Assembly (NCBI GenBank): GCA_033239125.1
Contig: BSWB01000008.1
Coordinates: 2,758,001 to 2,822,000, forward strand
Source of the DNA: Fagopyrum homotropicum
Taxonomy: Eukaryota; Streptophyta; Magnoliopsida; Caryophyllales; Polygonaceae
DNA length: 64,000 nucleotides
Reading direction: 5' to 3'
Positions within the stretch are counted from its first letter, which is position 1. Each line of letters starts with the position of its first letter. The position numbers and the translations under genes were made by a program. Below, piece by piece: positions 1 to 12,000 of the stretch. A model generated the notes under the pieces. The model was not told the origin of the DNA. It ran no database searches and saw only the letters and a program-made list of their open reading frames with translations.

Positions 1-940
1 CTTAGAAAAGAAGAAGCTAAGAAACGTTGTGATTAGGTGGGAGTTTTTAGGTCATGTGATGCTAATCCGGGAAAGGAACTAACTCCACACTCTCGTTTTT
101 GCTCAACTTCCCAACAAGTGTATGATTTTCTCCATCTTTTCTTTGTTTTCTTTTCTTTTTCACTTATTTTTGAGACAATGGCATTGGTGTACAAAAGCTG
201 AAACCTTGGTGATTAGCCGTCCTCGGGCTTTTTTTTATTTTTCGAGGTGCATCCACACCGGGCACACATACCAAAGCTCGTTAGGACTATCGGTTTATTT
301 GACTTTGGCAAGGCACAAACACCCGATTATGTGAATGGTGTCGAGTTACTCGTCATTTAAACCAACGTCCCCAAACCTATTTTTTTTTACACTTTCACAA
401 CAAATTCAGCACTTCATTCACATCATTCATTCATCAACAACTTCACCCACACTTGCTTTTCACACACATCAACACACTAGCATGCTCCTATTCCCGGATG
501 GGTCAAAAGAGGTCAAATTTTTCATCAATTGAGGTGCTCAAACAACATGATCAAGATGAGAAGTAGAGAAAGATGAATTGCCTTAATCACTCCTAAATGA
601 TGTGCAAGAACTAGCATGTAATTTCGACTTTCAATCCTCAATCCAATCAAGGCAAACATTCATGATCACAAATCACACATGGGATTCAAGATAAGTTCTT
701 CAAGTCCACATATGCATTCATCTATTCAACACATAAGGCCATCCATAGCCAATTCACAAAACAATTTCATCATAAGGGTCATTCCCAAGCTTAGAAGCAC
801 TAAAATTTTTAAAATTTTCTGATTTTTTTTTTTTTTGGATTTTTTTTTCGAAATATGTATGTACAATGCAAGGCGTAATGAAACATGTGACAAATATTAA
901 ACTATCCTAGATGCTAATCATGCAAGTGATCATGAAAACC

Positions 941-976
941 CCACCCCATACTTAGAAACACATTGTCCCCAATGTG
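941..976 (-). promoter_or_regulatory. GGGA-loop hairpin followed by PPT-like tract (outer LARD 3' UTR)
   Basis: On the minus strand, 959-976 reads as a perfect 7-bp stem CACATTG / CAATGTG closing a GGGA loop, which is a GNRA tetraloop in RNA. A purine-rich tract 'taagtatggggtgggg' follows within a few bases (941-955). The same module occurs at 15325-15364 and 25204-25240, and with different stem sequence directly before 3' LTRs at 16562-16601, 26436-26474 and 28663-28701. Confidence 0.7.
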
Positions 977-1197
977 CAAACTAAATAAAGAAGTGAAAGA
1001 GAGTCCTCACAATGTAAAATTGGTGATGCTTTGGTATTTCGGTTCACATCGAATGATGATGGTGGATGATCGATCAAGGATGGTAGAGAGCTCTTGATGT
1101 TCATTAAGGTGTCGGAACCCGCGCTTGGCACCGCAAGCCGTCCAAGTTCCACGTCCGCTCCACCCATGCTTGATTGGAGATCATCACTTTCTTTGAC

Positions 1198-1268
1198 AGA
1201 AGGAAAAATCGGACCATAACCCAGGAAAATCGGCCGATTTCTGTGAAGAACAGTCCGATTTTCCTAGG
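1198..1268. repeat. Family B palindrome (AAATCGGCCGATTT word), outer LARD 3' UTR
   Basis: A half-site near 1205, a full dyad AAATCGGCCGATTT at 1227-1240 and a half-site near 1255 form one long imperfect palindrome of about 70 bp. The same word occurs in the outer LARD LTR and throughout the B-type Athila. Confidence 0.75.
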
Positions 1269-1529
1269 TGCTTTCTTCCTCGTCCATGTGCTTGGATCTT
1301 GTACCTTCTTCTCAACAGTTCCATGAAGTTTTCACATGACCTCCAGCATCTCATCACACATGACAACAACAAGATCTAGAACCCAAAAACACAAAAGAAA
1401 AACAAAGCACGCCAAAAACAAAAGCAAAAACAAAGACGAAAGAGAAAAGGGAAAGAGTTGTTACCCTTGGGTTGCCTCCCAAGAAGCGCTTCTTTTAGGT
1501 CATTAGCTTGACCAAACTCAGAGGATGTG

Positions 1530-2006
1530 TCAATCCACCTCGAATACCATGGTTTGCTTGAGGAGTCCAAGCAACCATCGCTTTCCGGCATCCATGATGA
1601 CAAGCAAGGGCCACTTGTTGCCCAAATAAGCTTTAAGTTCTCTCTTCACCGGTGAGTAATAGACTCCTTCATCACCGCTCCCTTGATGATAGTATGGAAT
1701 TGCAACCATAGGTGCCACCCCATACTTAGACAATTGGTACTCCGCGGTCACATCGGTGAGATGCTTGCCATCATCATCCTCTATGATCCAAAGAAGGCCG
1801 GTTCTTGGAAAGAATTCTTCATTGAGGTGCTCCATAACCATCATGGATCCATCATGCTTGCCTCCATCATTCAACATGGGAGACTTCTTAGGAAAGGGAC
1901 TCCAATCTTCGTGTGTACTCCGGGCAAGCAAGAAAGGATTGGAAGGAGTTGAAGTTAACTTAGGGCTCTCCCTCGTGAGCTCTTCAAGTGTGGTTCTGGG
2001 GTTGAT
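1530..2006 (-). pseudogene. Outer LARD ORF, C-terminal part (integrase-like, catalytically dead), split by insertion
   Basis: This is the minus-strand C-terminal part of the single ORF of the outer LARD; the N-terminal part is at 40073-40677. The reading frame is continuous across the TSD if chromovirus 1 is removed, so the ORF was open when the insertion occurred. About 160 residues are encoded here. The segment 'GKHLT...KYGVAPMVAIPYYHQ' resembles the Athila integrase core 'GKHFT...KYGVTHKVATPYHPQ'. The catalytic D of the SDGG motif is not kept in a recognisable context and the rest of the core is missing, so no integrase activity is expected. Stop at 1530-1532. The function is unknown; a structural or interfering integrase partner is only a guess. 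Confidence 0.65.
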
Positions 2007-4633
<2,627 letters not shown>

Positions 4634-4863
4634 TCAATGCCCCCTTAAAAGAAGTTTCGTCCCGAAACTTAGAATAATTTATCTACTCAAACAACTTTCT
4701 TTGTATATTTTGGTGTCATACATTTTTTTTTTTTTAATTATTTTATTTTATTTTATTTTAATTTATTATGCAACTACTCAATCATCACAATCATGCAACA
4801 CACAAGGTATAATCATTCAATCAAATGCATAAACACACAAGTCACGCAATCAACACTCAAGTA
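4634..4863 (-). promoter_or_regulatory. Chromovirus 1 3' end: polypurine tract and short non-coding tail
   Basis: On the minus strand 'cttttaagggggcattga' directly precedes the LTR start TGTAATACCC, in the place of a polypurine tract. The remaining bases up to the end of the chromodomain region are A/T-rich and hold no gene. Confidence 0.7.
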
Positions 4864-7028
4864 CTAACCCGTCGATACAGGAGTAACCTCTAACCCTGCA
4901 AAGAACTCAGGATAGTTACGTCTAATACTCTCCTCAGTCTCCCAAGTGGCCTCATCAACTCCTCTCCTAGACCACTAGATCCACAACATAGGTATCTCCT
5001 TAGACCGCAGGCGCCTAGCGCTGCGTTCCAAGACAACTACAGGGTACTCTATAAAGGTATGATCGGGCTCAACTATCAAATCCTCATGACTGATGACGTG
5101 TCTCGGATCCTGAATGTACTCTCTCAACTAAGATACATGGAAGACCGGATGGACACACTCTAGTCTCGGCGGTAATACTAATCTGTAGGCCACCTCTCCA
5201 ACTCTCTCCAAGATCTCAAAAGGTCTGACATATCGGGGACTCAACTTCCCTTTAATGCCGAAACGCCTGACTCCTCTCGTAGGTGACACTCTCAACCACA
5301 CCTGAGCACCCACTCTAAACTCCAAATGTCGACGCCTTTTGTCGGCGTAGGATTTCTGACGACTCTGAGCTGCTAACATCCGCTCTCGGAACAGAGCAAT
5401 CCGAGCGATGTCATCCTGTATCTGATTTGGAGCTACTCCATCAGCTCTGCTGGGCTCATCCCAACACAAGGGCGTACGACATCTCCGCCCGTACAAAGCC
5501 TCATAGGGAGCCATCCCAATAGATGCGTGCCAGCTGTTATTATATGAAAACTCTACCAGTGGAAGATTATCTGACCATACCTGTCCCCAATCTAGTACAC
5601 ACGCCCAAAGTATGCCCTCTAAGGTCTGCATGGTCCTTTCAAACTGTCCGTCTGTCTGTGGGTGGTAGGCGGTAGTAAAGTGGAGACTCGTCCCCAAAGC
5701 AGTATGTACCTGCTGCCAAAATCTCAAGGTAAAACGTCCATCTCTGTCAGAGACGATAGTCCTCGGTACCCCATGGAGTCTCACAATGTGTCTGGTGAAC
5801 TCCTCAGCCAGACGACTCACCGGTCACGTTTCCTTGATCGGAATGAAACGTGCGGTCTTCGTCAGGCGGTCTACCACTACCCAAATAGCATCAAATCCTC
5901 TGCTGAGTCTCAAACCTGTGACAAATACCATAGATATATCCTCCCACTTCCACTGTGGTACTGGAAGTGGGTGGAGCTCTCCTCCAGACCTACGATGCTC
6001 AATCTTGACCTGCTGGTAGGTCGCGCACTGAGCTACATACCGAGTCACATCGGCTTCAATCCACCCCACCAGAAGGACCGTCTCACATCCTTGTACAGCT
6101 TACTCGCTCCAGGATGTACTGAGTATGGGGTAGCATGAGCCTCACCTAGTATCCTCTGTCTCAACTCACTGTCTGACGGCACACAAACGCGATCCTGACG
6201 TCTCATCCATCCATCAGCACTAATAGTGAACTGTGGGGCCTCATCTCGAGACATCCTGTCTCGGATCCTGGTCAAAGTTGGGCAAGTCTCCTGTTTCTGT
6301 CGGATCTCATCCAACAGATCAGGAAGTAACTCCAAGGTAGCCAATTGACTATCAGTATCGGGAAACTGAATCTCTAACTCCAACCAAGCCAAGTCTCTCT
6401 GCAACTGTGGTTGTACTGTTAACCGGCTATCGCTCTCTCCTTAGGCGTCTTCCGACTCAAAGCATCAGCTACCACATTTGCCTTTCTAGGGTGGTAAAGG
6501 ATCTCAAGGTCGAAGTCATTGGTCAACTCTAACCACCGCCTCTGGCGGTTATTCAACTCTCTTTGAGTGAATATGTACTTCAGACTCTTATGGTCTGTAT
6601 AGATGTGACAGTCGCCCCATAGAGATAGTGTCGCCAGATCTTAAGAGCATGGACTACTGCAGCCAACTCTAGATCATGTGTGGGGTAGTTCTCCTCATAC
6701 GTCTTCAACTGTCGAGACGCATAGGCTATGACCTTACCCCTCTGCATCAAAACACACCCCAAGCCAAGCTTGGATGCATCACTGTATACCACAAAATCAT
6801 CGGTACCCTCAGGCTGTGCCAAAATCGGAGCGGATGTCAATCTCCTCTTCAGCTCCTCAAAACTCTGTTGACACGGCTCAGACCAGACAAACCGAGTGGT
6901 CTTCCTCAGAAGACAAGTAAGTGGTCGGGAAATCAAAGAGAACCCTTCCACAAACCGGCGGTAGTAACCTGCTAAACCTAGAAAGCTGCGAACCTCCTTG
7001 ACATTCTTAGGAGGTTGCCAAGAAGATA
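4864..7028 (-). pseudogene. Chromovirus 1 pol: RNase H, integrase and chromodomain (decayed)
   Basis: Read on the minus strand from 7028 down: end of RT and RNase H (6951-6580, DASKLGLGCVLMQ and THDLELAAVVHALK), zinc-binding and linker part of integrase (6404-6045), integrase core (6069-5128, with FDAIWVVVDRLTK, IVSDRDGRF and YHPQTDGQFERT), then a C-terminal chromodomain (5127-4864, with EYPVVVLERSARRLRSKEIP and a WETEESIRRNYPE tail). This order and the chromodomain mark a Tekay/Del-like chromovirus. Breaks: a frameshift near 6590, a shift around 6045-6069, stops at 5824-5826 and 5128-5130 and another inside the chromodomain. The upstream RT part lies at 34911-35732, across the Athila insertion. 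It is not functional. Confidence 0.88.
7024..7028. repeat. Left TSD of Athila A composite (AGATA)
   Basis: The left flank AGATA compares with the right flank ATATA at 34911-34915, 4 of 5 matching. Removing the composite plus one copy restores the chromovirus 1 RT frame between the conserved 'KIESV' and 'WQPPKNVKEV' segments, which supports this as the insertion site. Confidence 0.7.
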
Positions 7029-7354
7029 TGATAACACGATTTATGGGTTAGTTTTAGGTAATCAATTAGATAGAATTCTCGCTCATTCACGCATGGTTTA
7101 GCATTGGTTCGAGACATTTTGCACTCAATTCATGTATTTTGTCGAGATAGATGTCTACACGGACTTGTGCGTGTTTTGTAGGTAATTCGGGAAACTTAGG
7201 AGCTAAAACGATGCGTTTGAGGATCGTTCATCTAGACGACACACCCTCGGACTCATTAGGACACAAGCTATAGGCTAAGGAGGACTCATGGAACCTTGCC
7301 AACACTAGCCATGCACCAAATCACAGCTTAATAATCCAAGGCAAAGTTTCTGCA

Positions 7355-7410
7355 CAGAATCACGGTCATCTGACACTCCACGGCCGTGGAATCAACCGTG
7401 GATTTTGCCA
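7355..7410. repeat. Family A palindrome, upstream of TATA
   Basis: Half-site near 7362, full dyad TCCACGGCCGTGGA at 7377-7390 and half-site near 7399. It sits about 80 bp before the TATA box. The other LTR carries the same cluster at 26801-26856. Confidence 0.75.
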
Positions 7411-7463
7411 GATTCTTGTGACAGCTGTGCCACGACTCTCATGGCCAGCTCATGCAAGTTTGT

Positions 7464-7471
7464 TATAAAAG
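7464..7471 (+). promoter_or_regulatory. LTR TATA box (TATAAAAG)
   Basis: TATAAAAG lies 435 bp into the LTR, the expected place for the U3/R promoter. In the 3' LTR the inner LARD has inserted immediately before this box (TSD 33510-33514, TATA at 33515). Confidence 0.75.
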
Positions 7472-7976
7472 TGGTCCTTCATGGGTTGTGAATGGCAGCT
7501 GGGAGTAGTTTGGAGCAGCTCATCCATTATCCATTTCTCTCTAACAAATATATTCTCTCAACAAGAAGTTTTTCTAGGAAGGAAAGTGTCAAGGAGAAGA
7601 AGAAGAGTTCCATTGAAGGGAAGAAGAAGAACACACACACCATTGCCATTCTTGCTAAGTTTTTGTAGTGAAGATTTCCGGATTCTATTTCTAGAGTTTT
7701 GTGAACCTTTGAACCTTCTTTGGAAGGGTTGTAAGTTGTTCTAATTCTATTTTCAGTTTGGTTTGTTTTAAGGTTCACTTGTGCATCTCTTTTCCTTCGT
7801 TATCTTGCAATGGATGTTATGATTTTATGTTTGTTTGTTTTGATTTCTATTATGAACGTTGTAGGCTAAATTGATGTGGTTCTAGGGTAAGGAAAGGATG
7901 GTTATGGCTAGGGCTATGATAGGACGGATTTAGATTTATCTTTGGATGACTTGTTTGTATGAACGTATCCTCTGTT

Positions 7977-8043
7977 AGGAATCACGGCCAGTTCTTGCCA
8001 GACCACGGCCGTGGTTTAGGTAGAACAAACCGTGATTTTCCTG
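7977..8043. repeat. Family A palindrome, downstream of TATA
   Basis: A long imperfect palindrome with arms of about 32 bp: AATCACGG half-site at 7980, GTTCT box, full dyad ACCACGGCCGTGGT at 8002-8015, GAAC box and CCGTGATTTT half-site at 8030. It is repeated at 34028-34095. Confidence 0.75.
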
Positions 8044-8147
8044 GTTCGATGGATCTAATTTTAGACTGTTAGAATGTTGAAATCCTAAGTGTTTGTTGAG
8101 TTAAAACTATCCTAGGGTGACCTAGTGTTAGCAACTAAGTGTTAGGA

Positions 8148-8409
8148 GAGACTTACCCGGTAATCCTTACTCTTAGATTCCAAAGACAACTAACCTTAGG
8201 TAGTGGTGAGCCTAATGAGCCGCCATTGGATTTAGTGTGCTGGATAGTAGCTTAAAACTAGCCCTTCCGAGACTTACCCGGTGAGGATAGGTTGGATCTT
8301 AAGTTAGCAATCCGGTTCGAGTAGAATTCCATCCCTTAAGTTCTTAGAGACTTACCCGGTAATGAGACTTAGGGAATGGACTAGTGGATCATGAGACCTA
8401 CCCGGTAAT
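8148..8409 (+). repeat. Four copies of GAGACTTACCCGGTAAT motif in LTR
   Basis: Copies start at 8148, 8269, 8347 and 8393 (the last reads GAGACCTACCCGG). Equivalent sets of four occur in the B LTR (17708-17970), the inner LARD LTRs (27250-27510, 32098-32358, minus strand) and the outer LARD LTR (41235-41500, minus strand). Confidence 0.8.
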
Positions 8410-8865
8410 TAATCCCAATCTAGAAACACTTAACCCCAACATAGTTAATCCAAGAATGAATAGATAGCTTGAGTCCTATGCCATAATCGGAACTTCCAAT
8501 CCCTAGAATCCATCTTTTCTTTCTTTGATCTACATCTTGTTTGGTTGTTTATTTGCGTTGATTTATAGTTTGATTGATCGATTACTTGCATGAATTGTGA
8601 TCTTTGATTGATCACCAAAAAAAACCAACTAAAAACATTTGAGATTTTCATTTCTTTATTTCTTTCTTCTCTTTCAACCTAGGTCCTTGCTATACTCAAT
8701 CACAAATCGAGTCAATTTCACCTTAGTCTTTGTGTTCGACCTCGGAATACTATCCCTACTACGAACGACCCGTACACTGCGGGTTCGCTAGGAGTTAGGA
8801 GAAATATAACGAGTATAAATTTAAAACCCAATTGCGCATCACACGATCTTAGCGTAACAAGTTTT

Positions 8866-8883
8866 TGGCGCCGTTGCCGGGGA
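8866..8883 (+). promoter_or_regulatory. Primer-binding site, tRNA-Asp
   Basis: TGGCGCCGTTGCCGGGGA is a full complement of the 3' end of plant tRNA-Asp(GTC), which ends ...CCGGCAACGGCGCCA. It lies six bases after the LTR end. The same PBS occurs at 18921, on the minus strand at 40772-40789, and twice on the minus strand in the inner LARD. Confidence 0.9.
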
Positions 8884-9096
8884 CTAGGTTTAGATTGAGT
8901 CTATTTTGTGATTGTTTCTAGTGTAGATCTTTCTTGTTGCTTTTGATCTCTTTTTGGTTTGTGTCTTTGCTTTTCAGGACATCTATTACTCTTTAGGTGT
9001 ATGTGAAGATCTCGTGGCAAGGATTTAGCTCCATTCGATCCCGAACCGGAGAAAACCCTTCGATCTAGATCCAAGAACATCCGAAAAGAGAAAGAG

Positions 9097-12000
9097 ATGG
9101 CCGGAAGAAACCTCCAAGCTGAATTGGATGAAGCCTTAGAGCAAATAAGGCTAAGAGATGAGCTCTTGGAGGAAGAAAGGAGACTTGCCAATGAGAGGCA
9201 AGAGGAAACTAGGAGGGAGATTGAAGAGATTAGGCAAGCCCTTGTTCAAGGAGAGCTTAATCGCCGACAACCTCCACCTCCTCCACCACCGGTGGAACAA
9301 CCGCAGCCGGCGGCTAATGTTAGGGTTGTGCCCATTGCCATTGAAGAGCCACAAACCCTAGGGAGACATATGGATCCGGCACAAAGAGCACACCGTTCGG
9401 GTGTGAACTTAGGAGATCCCGCAGCCCACAACTATGAGCTCCGCCCTCAAGTTCTACAAATGATCCGGCATAATCAATTTGGAGGGATGGAAGGAGAGTC
9501 TCCTCACCAACATTTGATGAACTACGAGATTTTGATGGAGACTCTTAGACCGCCAAGATTGGAGAGCAACAACCATAAGCTAAGGGCTTTCTCCTTCTCT
9601 CTTAAGGACAAGGCCTTGGCTTGGTATCAATCTATTCCACAAGGGCGAGTTGGTACTTGGGAGGAGATGACAACCGAGTTTTTGACTAAGTTCTTCCTAC
9701 CTTCCAAGACTACCGAGTTAAGAGGGAAGATCAATGCCTTCGTGATGAAGGATAGAGAGAGTTTGTTCAAGTCTTGGGAGAGATTTAAAGACCTTCTCCT
9801 AGATTGTCCACACCATGGCATACCGAAAATTGAGCTATTGGAGATCTACTTCAAGGGACTTGATGAAGATAGCCAATTCAAGCTTCAATCCCTTTCCGGT
9901 GGGACTTTCATGGATAAGCATGTGGATGATGCTTGGGAGTTTGTAGAGAAGCAAGCTCTAGTGATTGAGAAATACTCACATAGAAAGAGTGAAGGGAGAA
10001 AGGCGGGAGCATATGAGGTGAGTGAGGTCACCATGAGCAACTTCAAGCTCGATGCCATCAACAACGAGCTAAAGTCCTTGAGGGAGTTGTGTGCTACAAC
10101 CTTGAAGAACCAAGCAACCCCTCAAGTGCTTCCACAAGCTAACTTGTCTTCCAAGGAGGAGGATGTGAACTATATGGGAAGGGGCAACTACAACAACTAC
10201 CAAGGCCCAAGGAACTTCAACAACAACCGGCAATTCAACAATTACCGGCCCAACCATAACCATCCCGGGTTTTCTTACTCTAATCCGGATGGAGCCTTGA
10301 ACCCTCCCGCTTCTACAAGCACAACTCCACTACCAAGAGCTTCACAAGAACCTCCACCCGGATTCACTCAACCTCCAAAGGATAGAACCGAAATAATGTT
10401 TGAGCAATTGCTTGGAAGGTTGAGTGGTCTTGAGAGCACGGTGACTTCTATCTCAAAGGCTCAAAAGGTTTTGGAAGCACAAGTGTTCCAAAAGGCGGGT
10501 GAAGCACATAGAGATCCGGGAAAGCTTCCCGGAAGAACCGAAGAAAACCCAAGAGGCCAAGTGTTGGCTATTACAACAAGAAGTGGGTTAAGCATGAAGG
10601 ATCCTTTGCCCAAGGAAAATGCTAAAGGGAAGCAAGTGGTGAATGAAGAAGAAACTTTGCAAGGAGATGGAGGCAAGAGCAAAGATGTAGAGCCAACCTA
10701 TGTGGCACCGCCTCCATACAAGCCACCACTACCGTTCCCTCAATCACGAGCAAGAGCTCGCTTGGACAATCATTTTGGTAAGTTCCTTGAACTAATGTCT
10801 AAATTGCATATTAACATTCCGTTCATGGATGCTATTTTAGGGATGCCAGCATATGGCAAGTTTTTGAAGGAAATACTCTCCAACAAAAGGAAGTTGGAGG
10901 AGTATGGTGAGATAAGGATGACTAAGAGATCCTCGGAATTGATTCAAACGATGAAGGAGGAGATGCCTCCCAAGCTAAGGGATCCGGGATCCTTTTGTGT
11001 GCCAATCGGAGTAGGAGAAGTGAAGTATGACGCCCTATGTGATCTTGGGGCAAGTGTAAGCATCATCCCGCTTGCACTTTGCAACAAGGTTGGGCTAGGA
11101 GAGCCAAAGCCGGTCAAGATGACCCTTTACATGGCAGACCGCTCAATCACTCATCCGGTTGGGATCTTGGAAGACATTCCGGTGCAACTAGGGAAGTTCT
11201 ATGTACCCATAGACTTCGTTGTTTTGGATATCCCGGCGGACTATCCGGTTCCTATCATCTTGGGGAGACCTTTCCTAGCTACTTCCAGATGTCTAGTAGA
11301 TTGCAAGAATGGGACTCTCTCCTTCAACATTGGAGAAGAGAACATCAAGTTCAAGCTGTCCACAATGATGAAAGGGGCAACCCTTGATGAGGATATATTC
11401 AACATAGTTGAAGAAGAGGAGTCTAGAGAGGTTGTGAGCTCAATCTTGCTCAAGGATCCACTTGAGAGAGTTCTTAGCTCAAGCTTGATGGAAGAAGGAA
11501 TTGAGGAGAGTAGCAATGAAGTAATCAAGGCCTTGAATGCATTGGACGAGCTACCAAGTGTTGGGTTTGAAGTGCTAGAAGAAGAGGAAAACTGCCAGAA
11601 AAATCGGACTGAAGGGCAAAAATCGGCCGATTTTTGTACTTGTGCTGAAATTTCAGCCAGTTTTGCCAAAACAGAAACTCAGATCGACCCACCCTCAGAT
11701 AAATCGTCCGATTTTTCTTCCTGGACCGATTTTCCTGAGTCTTTTCAGCATCAACCACTTGAGTATGAGCAATCATCAAGGGACTTCAAGGAGGCTTCCA
11801 TGGCTTTGCAATCATCTCAACCTACATTGTATGGATCGTCTCCAACCGAAAAAGGTCCTCCTCAACTTGATCTTAAACCTCTTCCTTCTCATTTAAAGTA
11901 TGCTTTCCTTGGTTCAAATTCTACTTATCCGGTGATTGTGAATGCATCTTTGAATGATGATGAGCTTAATAGATTGTTGAATGAATTGAAACTGCATAGA

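Larger units (their letters stand above)
1..2006 (-). mobile_element. Outer LARD (non-autonomous Athila-type element), 3' half
   Basis: This is the 3' half of a minus-strand non-autonomous Athila-type LTR element; its 5' half resumes at 40073. It holds the C-terminal part of its ORF (1530-2006) and then about 1.5 kb of 3' UTR. The 3' UTR is visibly homologous, in reverse, to the 3' UTRs of the plus-strand Athila copies at 14.8-16.6 kb and 24.8-26.5 kb: shared blocks include the 'ttgccaaagtc' block near 300 and a GGGA-loop hairpin with PPT-like tract at 941-976. The 3' LTR lies beyond the left edge. The element is split at 2006/2007 by chromovirus 1 with a 5-bp TSD. No enzyme domains are visible, so it must depend on a helper. 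Confidence 0.8.
7029..8859 (+). mobile_element. Athila A 5' LTR
   Basis: An 1831-bp LTR starting TGATAACACG and ending CGTAACA. Its pair is the 3' LTR in two pieces (26475-26909 and 33515-34910), about eight differences by eye, so the insertion is young. It contains a TATA box at 7464, family A palindromes before and after it, and four ACTTACCCGG motifs. It belongs to family A, whereas the internal region and 3' LTR that follow it belong to family B. Confidence 0.95.

Noticed and set aside
952..1167. 71-residue frame shared with 15136-15349
   Set aside because: The nucleotide sequence is conserved, but copy 2 has stops at the same place (25020-25110), so conservation is probably of DNA or RNA, not protein.
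8148..8409. CRISPR-like spaced repeats
   Set aside because: Only four units with unequal spacing inside a plant LTR; no array structure and the wrong kind of genome.
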